Of a stretch of 64,000 nt of DNA, positions 53,930-63,818 are shown piece after piece (the stretch's first letter is position 1; the number at the start of each line of letters is the position of its first letter). The notes below the pieces were generated by a model that was given only the letters and a program-made list of their open reading frames with translations, was not told the DNA's origin and did not search any database. This DNA is from Hyphomicrobiales bacterium (GTDB lineage Bacteria; Pseudomonadota; Alphaproteobacteria; Rhizobiales; Rhizobiaceae): positions 310,001 to 374,000 of the forward strand of contig UBMP01000016.1 in the NCBI GenBank assembly GCA_900466575.1, in the 5' to 3' direction. A program made the position numbers and the translations under genes.

Positions 53930-54060
53930 ATTCGTTGTTGTTAGACCGGTCTGTTGCCAAACCGGTTCAAGGAAACACGCCCTCCTCTGAACGGATTTGC
54001 CGTTCTGACAGGCTTCTCACGGGTAAGCGTCCGGAGAATCCACGGGACATGTCAGTGAAT
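53930..54060 (-). promoter_or_regulatory. Structured leader of rpsD
   Basis: On the minus strand just before rpsD there are two hairpins. The first is AACGG-CAAAT-CCGTT. The second is ACCGGTTTG-GCAA-CAGACCGGT, ending about 30 bases before the start codon. S4 is an autoregulator in other bacteria, so this leader could be its target. I do not recognise an established RNA family, and the assignment is tentative. Confidence 0.35.
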
Positions 54061-54106
54061 GTACATCTTCGGCAAAACCGAATACGCACACAGTCATTAA
54101 TAAGAA

Positions 54107-54131
54107 CACCGGGAACGCGTGGCTCCCGGTG
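54107..54131 (-). terminator. Hairpin terminator after the chemoreceptor gene
   Basis: An 8-bp stem CACCGGGA/TCCCGGTG with a 9-base loop lies 56 bp past the chemoreceptor stop. On the minus strand it is followed by TTCTTATTAATG. The tail is modest, but the position fits a terminator. Confidence 0.6.
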
Positions 54132-54186
54132 CTGGGCTGCTCTTATGGTCAAAGAGTTCGATTGTCAAGCGCGCAAGCCGCGGATG

Positions 54187-56490
54187 TCAGAACTCGGCCC
54201 ACCCGCCATTGGCGACGCGGCGCGAACCCGTTTCCCGAACCGGATTTGTGCCCTGCTGGGTGTACGACGCCTTCGCAGGCGCAACGCTTCCACCCCGGCT
54301 CGTCCGGAACCCCGACATCATCTGCCGAAGCTTGGTCGCCTCGCCTGCGAGCGTAGATGCGGCCGCATTGCTTTCCTCGACCATGGCGGCATTCTGCTGC
54401 GTCGTATGGTCCATCTGATTGATGGCCGTGTTGACCTGCGTGATCCCGGCGGCCTGTTCGCTGGCGGAGGTGGCGATGGCATCCATATGACTGTTGATGA
54501 TGGCGATATCGCTTTCGATCGCCTTGAGCGATTCACCCGTATCCGACACCAGCTTCACCCCGCCGCTGACCTCCTGCGCCGAGCGCTGGATGAGTTCGCG
54601 AATTTCCTTCGAAGCGCCGGCGGAACGCTGGGCAAGCTCCCGGACCTCCTGGGCGACCACCGCAAAGCCCTTGCCGGCCTCCCCCGCACGGGCAGCCTCG
54701 ACACCGGCATTCAGCGCAAGAAGATTGGTCTGGAACGCAATCTCGTCGATGACGCCGATGATATTGCTGACCTTGCCGGACGCTTCCTCGATGCGGCGCA
54801 TCGCAGCAACGGCGTCGGACACGACCTTGCCGGAGGCGGCAGCATTGGCGACCGACGATGCGGCGACCTGGCGCGCCTCCTGGGAGCGGCGGGCCGAGTT
54901 GTTGACGTTCGTGGTAATTTCCTCAAGCGCTGCGGCGGTCTCTTCGAGGGCTGCTGCCTGCTGCTCCGTCCGGCGGGAAAGATTATCGGTCGACTGACTG
55001 ATTTCCTCAACGCCGCCGGTCACCGCACTAGCCGCGTGAATGACGCCGACGAGCGTATCGTCCAGCCTGTCGATCGCCCCATTGAAATTGTTGCTGATCG
55101 CTTCGAAGGACGGATGAACCTGATCGTGAAGGCGTGCCGAAAGGTCGCCTGCGGCAAGGCTTTCAAGGCCACGCGCCAACTGGCCGAGGAAGATACTCTG
55201 GTTCGCGCCGGCGGCCTGGAAAGCGGCCTCGGTTTCCTTCAGCTTGCTGTCCAGCTGGGCCTGGAAGTGCCGCGCCTCTTCTTCCAGCTTCATCCGCTTG
55301 ATGGCATTTTCCTTGAAGACCAGCACGGCGGATGCCATCGCCCCCATTTCATCGGCCTTGCCGACAGAAGGGACGGAAACCGAAACGTCGCCGGACGAAA
55401 GACGACGCACCGCGTCCGTCATGTCAGACAGTGGATCGAAGAGCCGGCGCTTGATCATAACGTAGCCGACAATCCACAAAGCCACGACAGCCAGACCGAT
55501 TGCGCCGGAGAAGATCGCGCTCCAGACTGCAGAATTGAGCGACTGTTCCGCGACCACATTTGCCTGCGCCATGGAGACGATCGCAACATTGGTGATCGTA
55601 TTGATGGCGGTAATCAGCTTGGGCAGCCAGACCGAAAACTCCATCGCCGGAAGCTTGCCGGACTGGATGTCGGCAACAATGCTCTTGCGCAAAGCGCCGA
55701 AGTCGCCGTCGAAATATTGAAGCTTCGCCTGCTCGACCGCCGTGCGAACCGGCTCGGGCAGCGCCTTGTTGGCGGCCATGTTCTGCAACATGGTCCAGTA
55801 AGCATCGGTTCGGCCCTCGATCAGGTCGATGCGCCTGACCAGTTCCGGCGTCAAAGCGGCCCCGCCAGTGTAAGGCACATGGGCAACTTCCCAGACCGAG
55901 CCGCCGACATTGCGGACATTCCATGCCATGTTCTTCACGGCACCGAGATCGCCGAGAACCTGCTGGCTGGAAGCCATCTGCGTCTCAAGCAGCAGCGCGA
56001 GTTTGAGAACCTTCTCCATGAGCACATTGCCGGCATTGCCGATCTCCGTGCCGGATGCCGGATCCCGCGGCAGAGCCGTGGCCAAGGCCGAGTCGATGGA
56101 TTTCCGGGCCTTCAGGAAATCCGCCATCGCCCGCTCCATGTCGAGACTGGCCTCCAGCAGCGGACCTGCCGATAGAGACTTCAAAAGCTCGCTGGCTGCC
56201 GCAAAGCCACGATCGACGGAAGCCCTGTTTTCCGACATGCTCGTGCGGGCGTTGGACAAGGCACTGCCTTCCATGCGCAGCATATTGGGGCTATCGGCCT
56301 TCTCGGACAGAAGACCCATCTGCAGAACCAGGAGATTCTGATCGACCTTTGCGAAGACACGGGCTTGGTCCGCATCGTAGGCGCCCCGCACCGAGCGCCA
56401 GAACAGATCGCACGCAAATATAAAGGCGACAAGACCGATGGAAAAAACCAGCGCGCTGACTGCGGCCTTGATTGAAAGTCTAGAAAACAT
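54187..56490 (-). CDS. Methyl-accepting chemotaxis protein
   Basis: This 767-aa chemoreceptor has TM1 at about 9-29, a large periplasmic sensor of about 290 residues of unknown ligand class, TM2 near 325-350, a HAMP region and a cytoplasmic signalling coil. The hairpin tip is [22 protein letters not shown], identical to canonical receptors. The C-terminus ends G-G-W-A-E-F, resembling the NWETF-type pentapeptide that tethers CheR and CheB. The sensor shows no PAS, Cache or 4HB motif that I can name with certainty. Confidence 0.95.
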   Translation of the reverse strand: MFSRLSIKAAVSALVFSIGLVAFIFACDLFWRSVRGAYDADQARVFAKVDQNLLVLQMGLLSEKADSPNMLRMEGSALSNARTSMSENRASVDRGFAAASELLKSLSAGPLLEASLDMERAMADFLKARKSIDSALATALPRDPASGTEIGNAGNVLMEKVLKLALLLETQMASSQQVLGDLGAVKNMAWNVRNVGGSVWEVAHVPYTGGAALTPELVRRIDLIEGRTDAYWTMLQNMAANKALPEPVRTAVEQAKLQYFDGDFGALRKSIVADIQSGKLPAMEFSVWLPKLITAINTITNVAIVSMAQANVVAEQSLNSAVWSAIFSGAIGLAVVALWIVGYVMIKRRLFDPLSDMTDAVRRLSSGDVSVSVPSVGKADEMGAMASAVLVFKENAIKRMKLEEEARHFQAQLDSKLKETEAAFQAAGANQSIFLGQLARGLESLAAGDLSARLHDQVHPSFEAISNNFNGAIDRLDDTLVGVIHAASAVTGGVEEISQSTDNLSRRTEQQAAALEETAAALEEITTNVNNSARRSQEARQVAASSVANAAASGKVVSDAVAAMRRIEEASGKVSNIIGVIDEIAFQTNLLALNAGVEAARAGEAGKGFAVVAQEVRELAQRSAGASKEIRELIQRSAQEVSGGVKLVSDTGESLKAIESDIAIINSHMDAIATSASEQAAGITQVNTAINQMDHTTQQNAAMVEESNAAASTLAGEATKLRQMMSGFRTSRGGSVAPAKASYTQQGTNPVRETGSRRVANGGWAEF

Positions 56491-56776
56491 GCAAAATCCC
56501 CTAAAAAGTCCGCGGAATTATTAAATCGAATTTAGATATTGCGAGGGTTAATTTTCAAATAATCTCAAGGCCTGAATTTCACGATCAAACGACCTTGCGC
56601 GTATGAGAGCGCCCTGCCCGGCACGCTTGTTGCGGACACAAATTCGCAAAAATGGGCTGACGGACCTTGAAGCGCCGACTTGAAACCCCATCTCGGACGC
56701 AGCACCGGGCCCCTCTGACGTGTACGCCGCCGGATCGACCGTGATGTCGGTGCTTTGATTTTCAACCTGATCCGGC
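56491..56776. other. Intergenic region between the chemoreceptor and terC
   Basis: These 286 bases hold the divergent promoters of the chemoreceptor and the TerC gene. A small minus-strand frame exists, but it has no recognisable content. I looked for the yybP-ykoY manganese riboswitch that often precedes terC-like genes and did not find its conserved GGGGAGTAG element. Confidence 0.4.
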
Positions 56777-57784
56777 ATGGACAATGTCATGGATATTCTA
56801 TGGGTTGATTTTCAGGGGGCGGCCGTATGGATGTGGCTCTCTTTCATCGCAATCGTGATCGCGCTTCTGGTGCTGGATCTCGGTGTTCTCCACAAGAAGA
56901 GCAAGGAGATCGGCATCCGCGAAAGCCTGCTGATGTCGGCTTTCTACGTCACGCTCGGCATTCTCTTCGGCGGCTTCGTCTGGAGCCAGTTCGGCCAGCA
57001 GGCCAGCCTGCAATATCTAACCGGCTTCGTGATCGAGAAGAGCCTGGCGATGGACAATATCTTCGTCATCGCCATGATTTTCGGCTATTTCTCCATTCCG
57101 CGCGAATACCAGCACCGCGTGCTGTTGTTCGGCATCCTCGGCGTCATCGTGCTGCGCGGCATCATGATTGCAGCGGGCGCGGCAGTTGTCGAAAACTACG
57201 GCTGGGTTCTCTACCTCTTCGCCGCCTTCCTGATCGTCACCGGCATCAAGATGCTGTTCTCGAACAGCGAGGCTTATGACGTCGAGAACAACCCGGTCCT
57301 GAAATTCCTGCGCAAGCGCCTGCCCGTAACCGAGCGCCTGCACGGCCAGAAGTTCCTGATGCGCGAGAACGATCCGTCGACCGGCAAGCTCAAGACCTAC
57401 GTGACCCCGCTCCTGCTGGCGCTCATCATGATCGAGTTCGCAGACCTCGTCTTCGCGGTCGACTCGATCCCGGCCATCTTCGCCATCACCACCGACCCGT
57501 TCATCGTCTACACGTCGAACATCTTCGCGATCCTCGGCCTGCGTGCCCTCTATTTTGCGCTCGCCGCCCTCATCCACCGCTTCGCTTATCTGAAATACGC
57601 GCTCTCGGTGGTCCTGATCTTCATCGGCTCGAAGATCTTCGTCGCCGACATGCTGGGGCTGGCAAAGATCCCGCCGCTGATCTCGCTCGGCGTGACGCTG
57701 GCAATCCTCGCCTCCGGTATTGTCGGCTCGCTCTGGGCGACCCGCAATGACGAGAAGGCTCTGCCGGAAAAGCCTGCGGCCTGA
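56777..57784 (+). CDS. TerC-family integral membrane protein
   Basis: The 335-aa protein has about nine membrane helices and both TerC signatures, S-L-A-M-D-N-I-F-V-I and F-A-D-L-V-F-A-V-D-S-I-P-A-I, whose aspartates line a metal site. Relatives (Alx, YkoY) export Mn2+ or protect against tellurite. An internal ATG at 56789 is an alternative start. A strong terminator follows it, so it is probably monocistronic. Confidence 0.92.
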   Translation: MDNVMDILWVDFQGAAVWMWLSFIAIVIALLVLDLGVLHKKSKEIGIRESLLMSAFYVTLGILFGGFVWSQFGQQASLQYLTGFVIEKSLAMDNIFVIAMIFGYFSIPREYQHRVLLFGILGVIVLRGIMIAAGAAVVENYGWVLYLFAAFLIVTGIKMLFSNSEAYDVENNPVLKFLRKRLPVTERLHGQKFLMRENDPSTGKLKTYVTPLLLALIMIEFADLVFAVDSIPAIFAITTDPFIVYTSNIFAILGLRALYFALAALIHRFAYLKYALSVVLIFIGSKIFVADMLGLAKIPPLISLGVTLAILASGIVGSLWATRNDEKALPEKPAA

Positions 57785-57804
57785 TCAACGGATGAAATAT
57801 GGAA

Positions 57805-57834
57805 GCCGCGCCGTCCAAACCGGCGCGGCCTTTT
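57805..57834 (+). terminator. Rho-independent terminator after the terC-like gene
   Basis: A 9-bp GC stem (GCCGCGCCG and complement) with a 7-base loop and a short TTTT tail lies 21 bp after the stop. Confidence 0.85.
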
Positions 57835-57904
57835 GTTCCTGCGAAGAGGATTTCCGTGAAGCAGTCAGAGGGCTAAGGTCGGCCAAAGTCCCATCGAGAA
57901 TCGG

Positions 57905-59158
57905 ATGCGCCTCATGACCCTTGCCAACGACACCGTCCTTTCCCGCCTCCTGCGCTATGTCGTGGTCGACACCCAGTCCGACCCGACCTCCTCCGCCCAA
58001 CCCTCGACGGAGAAGCAGAAGGACCTCGCCCGCATCCTCGTCGCCGAACTTCTCGATATGGGCATCAACGACACGCATATGGACGAGCACGGCAATGTCT
58101 ATGCGACCCTGCCTTCGAACACGCACAAGGATGTCCCGGTCATCTGCTTCTGCTCGCATGTCGACACCGCCCCCGATTTCACCGGAACCGGCGTCAAGCC
58201 GCAGGTGGTGAAGAACTATGACGGCGGCGACATCGTGCTTCCGGGCGACAGAGATCGCGTCATTCGCCCCGCCGAACATCCCGAACTCCTCAACCTCATC
58301 GGCAACGACATCGTCACCTCCGATGGCACGACGCTGCTCGGTGCTGACGACAAGGCCGGCGTCGCCGAAATCATGACCGCCGCCGCCTGGTTCATGGCGC
58401 ATCCAGACGTGAAGCATGGCACGGTGAAGCTTCTCTTCACGACCGACGAGGAGATCGGCCGCGGCGCCGACAAGGTGAACCTTGAAAAGCTCGGCGCGCG
58501 CTTTGCCTATACGATGGATGGCTCGACCGCCGGCGATATCGAGAACGAAACCTTCTCCGCAGATGGCGTCGAGATCGAAATTTCAGGCGTCGCTATGCAT
58601 CCGGGCTTCGCCAAGGACCATATGGAAAACGCCATCAAGATCGCCTCCGAGATCGTCGCCCGCCTGCCGAAATCCCTTTCGCCCGAGCGCACCGAAGGCC
58701 GTCAGGGCTTCATTCACCCGGTCTCGCTGGAAGGCTCGATGGAAAAGGCCTCCATCGGCCTCATCATCCGCGATTTCGTCGACGAGGGGCTGACGGAAAA
58801 GGAAGCGCTGCTGGAGAACATCGTGAAGACGGTTATGGCTGACTATCCGGGCTCTACCTATTCCTTCAAGGTTCGCCAGCAATACCGTAACATGAAGGTC
58901 GTGCTCGACCGGACTCCCGAAGTGGTCGATTACGCCGTGGAAGCCGTACGCCGCGCCGGGATGGAACCGAAGCTTGGCAGCATTCGCGGCGGGACGGATG
59001 GCGCGCGTCTCTCCTTCATGGGCCTGCCCTGCCCCAACATCTTCACCGGCGGCCATGCCTATCACTCGCCGGTGGAATGGGTGAGCGTTCAGGACATGGA
59101 GAAGGCGGTGAAGACAATCGTCGAGCTTGTGAAAATTTGGGAGGAGCGGCAAGCCTGA
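57905..59158 (+). CDS. pepT: Peptidase T (tripeptide aminopeptidase)
   Basis: This 417-aa M20B zinc aminopeptidase has the metal motifs F-C-S-H-V-D-T-A-P-D, L-L-G-A-D-D-K-A-G-V-A-E, F-T-T-D-E-E-I-G-R-G and the late G-G-H-A-Y-H-S. It cleaves N-terminal residues from tripeptides in the cytoplasm. The start could be the ATG at 57905 or the one at 57914; the conserved region begins just after. Confidence 0.95.
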   Translation: MRLMTLANDTVLSRLLRYVVVDTQSDPTSSAQPSTEKQKDLARILVAELLDMGINDTHMDEHGNVYATLPSNTHKDVPVICFCSHVDTAPDFTGTGVKPQVVKNYDGGDIVLPGDRDRVIRPAEHPELLNLIGNDIVTSDGTTLLGADDKAGVAEIMTAAAWFMAHPDVKHGTVKLLFTTDEEIGRGADKVNLEKLGARFAYTMDGSTAGDIENETFSADGVEIEISGVAMHPGFAKDHMENAIKIASEIVARLPKSLSPERTEGRQGFIHPVSLEGSMEKASIGLIIRDFVDEGLTEKEALLENIVKTVMADYPGSTYSFKVRQQYRNMKVVLDRTPEVVDYAVEAVRRAGMEPKLGSIRGGTDGARLSFMGLPCPNIFTGGHAYHSPVEWVSVQDMEKAVKTIVELVKIWEERQA

Positions 59159-59182
59159 CGGGATTCTGCGTTCAAAAAACGC

Positions 59183-60175
59183 TTAGCGGCTGCCGGCTGC
59201 GCCCGCTGCGGGGGAGGCAACAGTGCCTGATACCGCCATCGAAACAGCGGTATTGTCGTTCCGCTTGAGCCAAGGCTCAAAAGACTTGCTCCAGGTGAGG
59301 CTTGCCGTTCCCGGACGGCCCATGGCAAACCCGTGACCGCCGGTCGGCAGGCGGACGAAGTCCACCGGCACCTTGGCGCGCTTGCAGGCCGCTTCCATGA
59401 TCTCGCTGTGTGCGATATTCGCGATCGGATCATCTGCAGCATGAACCAGGAAAACAGGCGGCATGCGCGTGTTGACGCCCGTCTGGACCGACCACTGCGA
59501 TTCAGTCGCCATTGTCCCGCGCCCAACCATCTGGCGATGTGTCGAGGTCTTGGTGAAGGGCGGCTCCAGCGAAATGACCGGATAGATCAGGGCGACCCAG
59601 TCGGGCCGATCCGAGAACGTGTCGACCTTGTCGATCGGTGTGTAGAACGTCTCGGCGAAACGCGTCGCGACCAGACCCGCAAGATGTCCGCCCGCCGAAA
59701 ATCCGAGAAGGCCGACGCGGCTCTTGTCGACACCATAGGTCGCGGCATTGGCGCGAATGAGCCTCAGCGCGCGCTGGGCATCCTCGACCGCCACCTTGGG
59801 ACCATCCACCCAACCCTCGCCTGGCAGGCGATAGGCAAGCACGAATGCGGCATAGCCGCGATCATTGAGCCACTTGGCGGAGGAATAGCCTTCGCCCTGC
59901 ACCGAGATAGAGCGATAGCCGCCGCCCGGAATGATCAGGACCGCGCCGCCATTCGGCTTCGCGGGAAGGAACACACTCAACTCCGGCGTGGAAATCTGGC
60001 TCACCGCCCCCCAGGGCGTGGACTTGAGTTCGCCCTTCGGACCACCAGCACCGGGTGCGACCTCGGGCCAAAGCAAAACGTGTTCAGGTGACACCGGCAT
60101 AACATCTCGCGCCTCGACTGTGGTCACAGTCAAAGCCAGAATTGCAGCAGCAATGAGATATAGGCGGAGGATCAT
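59183..60175 (-). CDS. Secreted alpha/beta-hydrolase (acetylesterase-like)
   Basis: This 330-aa protein has a signal peptide (about 1-22, ending VEA-RD) and a BD-FAE/acetyl-xylan-esterase-like alpha/beta hydrolase domain. Present are the oxyanion segment L-I-I-P-G-G-G-Y, the nucleophile motif G-F-S-A-G-G-H, an acid in H-A-A-D-D-P and the histidine in G-G-H-G-F. It probably removes ester groups from carbohydrates in the periplasm. The C-terminal about 20 residues are Ala/Gly-rich and unstructured. The ATG at 60175 begins the signal peptide. Confidence 0.88.
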   Translation of the reverse strand: MILRLYLIAAAILALTVTTVEARDVMPVSPEHVLLWPEVAPGAGGPKGELKSTPWGAVSQISTPELSVFLPAKPNGGAVLIIPGGGYRSISVQGEGYSSAKWLNDRGYAAFVLAYRLPGEGWVDGPKVAVEDAQRALRLIRANAATYGVDKSRVGLLGFSAGGHLAGLVATRFAETFYTPIDKVDTFSDRPDWVALIYPVISLEPPFTKTSTHRQMVGRGTMATESQWSVQTGVNTRMPPVFLVHAADDPIANIAHSEIMEAACKRAKVPVDFVRLPTGGHGFAMGRPGTASLTWSKSFEPWLKRNDNTAVSMAVSGTVASPAAGAAGSR

Positions 60176-60418
60176 CCACTCTCCGAAAACACGAAGGCAT
60201 ACTTGCGCTGAAACCCGTCCGGCTTCGGCTGCGACCACAAATCAATGTGCGTTACGCCCCTGCTGCTCTCATTGAGCAAGGTCACGATGAAATGCAAGTG
60301 AATTGTTCGAACCAAATGATTTATCCTTCGTTAACGCGGGAAGATATGGCGTTTCCAGTACGTTTCGGCTAACCCGTCCGACCTATAACCCTCTGCAGCC
60401 GAACATCAGGAAATTTCC

Positions 60419-61240
60419 ATGTCCTTGCGTCTCTCCCCCGCCCTTGTCCGCGCCGCGCTGAGCGTCTCCATGCTCTTCTGCGCGCATGCAGCCCTTGCGG
60501 ATCGCGCCCACCTGATGCTCGACGCGCAGTCCGGCACAGTTCTGGAAGCCGAAAACCCGGACGCGCTCAACTTCCCCGCCTCTCTGACTAAGATGATGAC
60601 GCTCTATCTCACGTTCGAAGCGCTGCAGAAGGGCACGCTGAAGTGGGACGACAAGCTGGTTCTGTCAGCCAATGCCGAAAGCAAGGACCCCTTCAAATTC
60701 GCGCTGGGCGCCGGCAAGACGATCACGGTGAAGGAAGCCGTTCTCGGCATGATCGTCCTTTCCGCCAATGACGCGGCGGTCGCGGTCGCCGAACATTTCG
60801 CCGGCTCCGAAGCGGATTTCGGCAAGGTGATGACACAAAAGGCCCACGCGCTTGGCATGACAAACACAGTCTTCACCAACCCGGCGGGACTGCCCGACCC
60901 GGCACAGGTGTCGACCGCCAAGGACATGGGCATTCTCGGTCTGGCGCTGATGCGCGATTTTCCGGAAGACTTCAAGCTCTTCTCCACCCGCAGGTTCGTC
61001 TTCCGCGGCATGAAGCTGCACGGCCATAACCGTATGATGGCAAGCTATGAAGGCGTTGACGGCATCAAGACCGGCTACACCCAGGCTGCGGGCTACAATC
61101 TGGTGACGTCTGCGTCGAAGAACGGCAAGCGCGTGATCGGTGTCGTGATCGGGGCAAAATCGGCCGGCGAACGCGACCAGCAGATGACCGATATGCTCAA
61201 CAAGTATCTCGGCGGCGAGACCAAATCCGCAAAGCGGTAA
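60419..61240 (+). CDS. D-alanyl-D-alanine carboxypeptidase (DacA/PBP5-type)
   Basis: This secreted penicillin-binding protein trims the terminal D-Ala of peptidoglycan stem peptides. The signal peptide covers 1-27 (ending ALA-D). The three active-site motifs are S55-L-T-K58, S115-A-N117 and K217-T-G219. At 273 aa it consists of the catalytic domain only, with no PBP5 C-terminal stalk, so it is a short alphaproteobacterial variant. Confidence 0.94.
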   Translation: MSLRLSPALVRAALSVSMLFCAHAALADRAHLMLDAQSGTVLEAENPDALNFPASLTKMMTLYLTFEALQKGTLKWDDKLVLSANAESKDPFKFALGAGKTITVKEAVLGMIVLSANDAAVAVAEHFAGSEADFGKVMTQKAHALGMTNTVFTNPAGLPDPAQVSTAKDMGILGLALMRDFPEDFKLFSTRRFVFRGMKLHGHNRMMASYEGVDGIKTGYTQAAGYNLVTSASKNGKRVIGVVIGAKSAGERDQQMTDMLNKYLGGETKSAKR

Positions 61241-61265
61241 AGACATCTAGCGAGGAGGATCAGGC

Positions 61266-61610
61266 ATGCCATCCGTGACAACAACCTATGCCCTCCTCGT
61301 GGCGGCCATCTTCTTCGAGGTGATCGGTACGACGCTTCTCAAGCAGGCCGCCGGCTTCACGAAGCTTTGGCCGACCGTCTTTTCGCTGACGGCCTACGGG
61401 GTTGCCTTCTATCTCCTGTCGATCATTCTCAAGACCATGCCGGTAGGCATCGCCTATGCGATCTGGAGCGGACTTGGCATCGTCTTCGTTTCGATCATCG
61501 GCGTCGTCATTTTCCGCCAAAGCCTCGACTGGCCGGCCATTGCCGGGCTTTTTCTGATCATCGCCGGCATTCTGATCATCAATCTGTTCTCCTCCTCGGT
61601 CGGGCATTAG
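61266..61610 (+). CDS. Small multidrug resistance (SMR/EmrE-type) transporter
   Basis: This 114-aa protein has four membrane helices and the essential membrane glutamate E18 in F-F-E-V-I-G-T-T. It also has the W-(x)n-Y-A-I-W-S-G-L-G motif of SMR pumps. It works as an antiparallel dimer exporting cationic compounds. It follows the carboxypeptidase gene by 25 bp with a GAGGAGGA ribosome-binding site, so the two may be co-transcribed. Confidence 0.95.
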   Translation: MPSVTTTYALLVAAIFFEVIGTTLLKQAAGFTKLWPTVFSLTAYGVAFYLLSIILKTMPVGIAYAIWSGLGIVFVSIIGVVIFRQSLDWPAIAGLFLIIAGILIINLFSSSVGH

Positions 61611-61810
61611 GAGCGGCTGTTCCATTCCGAGACAGATGGGTCCAGGAAAAACGGTTGCCTTTTCAGCCGATTCCTTTATGAAAAGAGCATCGAACTTTGC
61701 TAGCGACTTCTGGTCGGCGCTTAACCGGCCTCTGTTTTCCCTTCAAAATCGATCCACCGGTGGGGGTTCGCCCTCGCCAAGTCCACACAACGATTTGAAA
61801 GGAAATCGTC

Positions 61811-62020
61811 ATGGCATCAGGCACCGTAAAGTGGTTCAACAGCACCAAGGGCTTCGGCTTCATCCAGCCGGACGACGGCTCCACGGACGTTTTCGTACAC
61901 ATCTCCGCCGTTGAGCGCGCCGGCATGGGCTCGCTCACCGAAGGCCAGAAGATCCGTTACGAAGTCCTCCAGGACCGCCGTTCGGGCAAGAGCGCCGCAG
62001 GCAACCTGCAGGCCGGCTGA
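61811..62020 (+). CDS. Cold-shock protein (CspA family)
   Basis: The 69-aa nucleic-acid chaperone is a single cold-shock domain with RNP1 (KGFGFIQP, residues 13-20) and RNP2 (VFVHIS, 28-33). The ribosome-binding site GAAAGGA lies 8 bases before the ATG. A 200-bp untranslated upstream region with possible stems would suit temperature-responsive leader RNA, but I cannot confirm that. Confidence 0.97.
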   Translation: MASGTVKWFNSTKGFGFIQPDDGSTDVFVHISAVERAGMGSLTEGQKIRYEVLQDRRSGKSAAGNLQAG

Positions 62021-62047
62021 TAAGCCGCTCTCTTGAGAAAACAACGA

Positions 62048-62075
62048 AAAGGCCGCGTTTCGACGCGGCCTTTTT
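62048..62075 (+). terminator. Rho-independent terminator after the cold-shock gene
   Basis: A 10-bp stem (AAAGGCCGCG and complement), a 6-base loop and TTTTT lie 27 bp after the stop codon. Confidence 0.95.
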
Positions 62076-62123
62076 GATTCTGAAGTCTCGATCGGCTGGC
62101 CGACCTTCGATGAGAAAGCCTCG

Positions 62124-63629
62124 TTACTCCGCCGCCTGCGCCATATCCGCCGCATCGGGATTGCCTGGCGCCGTCTCGCAGTCCAGATCGGGGAACGCAG
62201 CGATGCGCCCGCCGCCATGGGCCATATGCACCACGATCAGCCCCTGCTCCTCGAAATAGCTGAGGAAACGTCGGGCGCGGCGCGCCGAATGCGTGCCATA
62301 AACGCGGGCGATCGTCGCATCCGGCGGGCAAGGCTCACCGCGAATCGCCGCCTTGGCGAGCAGCAGGAACACGCCCTGCAAGTCGTCAGTGACGCGACGC
62401 GCCAGCTCCAGCGCATTCGCCCATTGTTCGGACGCCGCCGTCTCTTGATCAACACCGGAACGCACGACCGCTAGCCTGCGCCGGAAATCGGCGAGCGGCA
62501 GCGGCGGCCCCTGGATGCGCCGAATGCGGGCGCGCACGAGGAAGTCCTGATAGAGCTCGGCATCCGGCCGGAAGGTCGCGCCGGGCTGGGAGAGCACTTC
62601 CGACAAAGCCAGATCGAGCTTGTCCTCGCGCTCTGACGGATCGAGATCGAGCGAGGCCTGACGCGGCTGCGGCTCGGACGCGGCGGGCTCCGCGCGGGCA
62701 AGCTCGGCCAGAATATCGGTCGCGGGCTTCGGTGCCGGCGGCGCGCGGCGCACGACAGGACGCGTCAGCTCCTCCTCCGTCGGCGTCAGGATCAGATCCT
62801 CGACATCGACCTCCGGCGCCTGACCCGGCAGCGGCATGAGCTTCGGGCTCGACGAACGCGCCGAGGTCTCGACATGGCCGATCGTCACATTGAGCGGCCG
62901 CCGCGACAAGGCCGGCCCCAGTGCCACGAAGGAGCCGCGCGACAGGTCACGGAACATTTCCGCCTGCCGCCGCTCCATACCGAGCAGGTCGGCCGCGCGC
63001 GCCATGTCGATATCGAGAAAGGTGCGTCCCATCAGGAAGTTGGAGGCTTCCGCCGCGACGTTCTTGGCCAGCTTTGCCAGTCGCTGCGTAGCGATGACGC
63101 CGGCAAGCCCGCGCTTGCGGCCACGGCACATCAGGTTCGTCATGGCACCGAGAGACAGCTTGCGCGCCTCGTCCGACACCTCACCGCCCACGGCCGGCGC
63201 AAACATCTGCGCCTCGTCCACCACGACGAGAACCGGATACCAGTAGTCACGATCCGCATCGAAAAGCCCGTTGAGGAACCAGCCCGCCGCCCGCATCTGG
63301 TTCTCGACATCGAGCCCTTCCAGAGAAAGTACGCACGAGACGCGATGCTGGCGCACGCGTGTCGCGATCCCCACAAGCTCGCCCTCGGTCCTCTCGCCAT
63401 CGACAACCACATGGCCATACTTGTCCGCCAGCGTCACGAAGTCGCCTTCCGGATCGATGATGACCTGCTGAACCCATTCCGAAGACTGTTCGAGAAGGCG
63501 GCGCAGCAGGTGCGACTTGCCAGACCCGGAATTGCCCTGCACCAGAAGCCGCGTCGCAAGCAGTTCCTCGATGTCGAGCATGGCTGACTTGCCGCCCGAA
63601 ACCGTCCCCATATCGATGCCGACTTTCAA
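62124..63629 (-). CDS. HerA/DUF87-family ATPase
   Basis: This 501-aa HerA/FtsK-clade ATPase has Walker A G32-N-S-G-S-G-K-S39, Walker B V-L-V-V-V-D138-E139-A-Q and a following sensor region (A-T-Q-R-L-A-K-L). A long Pro/Glu/Ala linker (about 270-350) leads to an alpha-helical C-terminal domain that looks like a winged helix. HerA proteins are hexameric DNA pumps, usually paired with NurA nuclease in archaea. No nuclease gene is adjacent here, so the role is open. Confidence 0.88.
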   Translation of the reverse strand: MKVGIDMGTVSGGKSAMLDIEELLATRLLVQGNSGSGKSHLLRRLLEQSSEWVQQVIIDPEGDFVTLADKYGHVVVDGERTEGELVGIATRVRQHRVSCVLSLEGLDVENQMRAAGWFLNGLFDADRDYWYPVLVVVDEAQMFAPAVGGEVSDEARKLSLGAMTNLMCRGRKRGLAGVIATQRLAKLAKNVAAEASNFLMGRTFLDIDMARAADLLGMERRQAEMFRDLSRGSFVALGPALSRRPLNVTIGHVETSARSSSPKLMPLPGQAPEVDVEDLILTPTEEELTRPVVRRAPPAPKPATDILAELARAEPAASEPQPRQASLDLDPSEREDKLDLALSEVLSQPGATFRPDAELYQDFLVRARIRRIQGPPLPLADFRRRLAVVRSGVDQETAASEQWANALELARRVTDDLQGVFLLLAKAAIRGEPCPPDATIARVYGTHSARRARRFLSYFEEQGLIVVHMAHGGGRIAAFPDLDCETAPGNPDAADMAQAAE

Positions 63630-63818
63630 ACGCGCGTATCCTGATCTGATTGGAAGCTGCCATTAGACTCAAAGCGAGCCTGCCACGGCCTCGCCTTTTA
63701 GCAAAGGCGCGGGCATTTGGGCACAGGGAATGCCGAAAACCACAGATGATTGCGAGGCATGGCATCCTGCCATAATCTGTCAGCACGCCGTGTCAGAAAA
63801 GCCGCCCGAGGGAACACC

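Noticed and set aside
53752-56175. An 807-aa plus-strand frame
   Set aside because: It spans the rpsD leader and the antisense of the chemoreceptor. No protein features, only composition.
56521-56776. A yybP-ykoY manganese riboswitch before the TerC gene
   Set aside because: The conserved GGGGAGTAG core and its partner could not be found on the plus strand.
56548-56790. An 80-aa minus-strand frame before the TerC gene
   Set aside because: No ribosome-binding site, no recognisable sequence, and it would overlap the TerC start.
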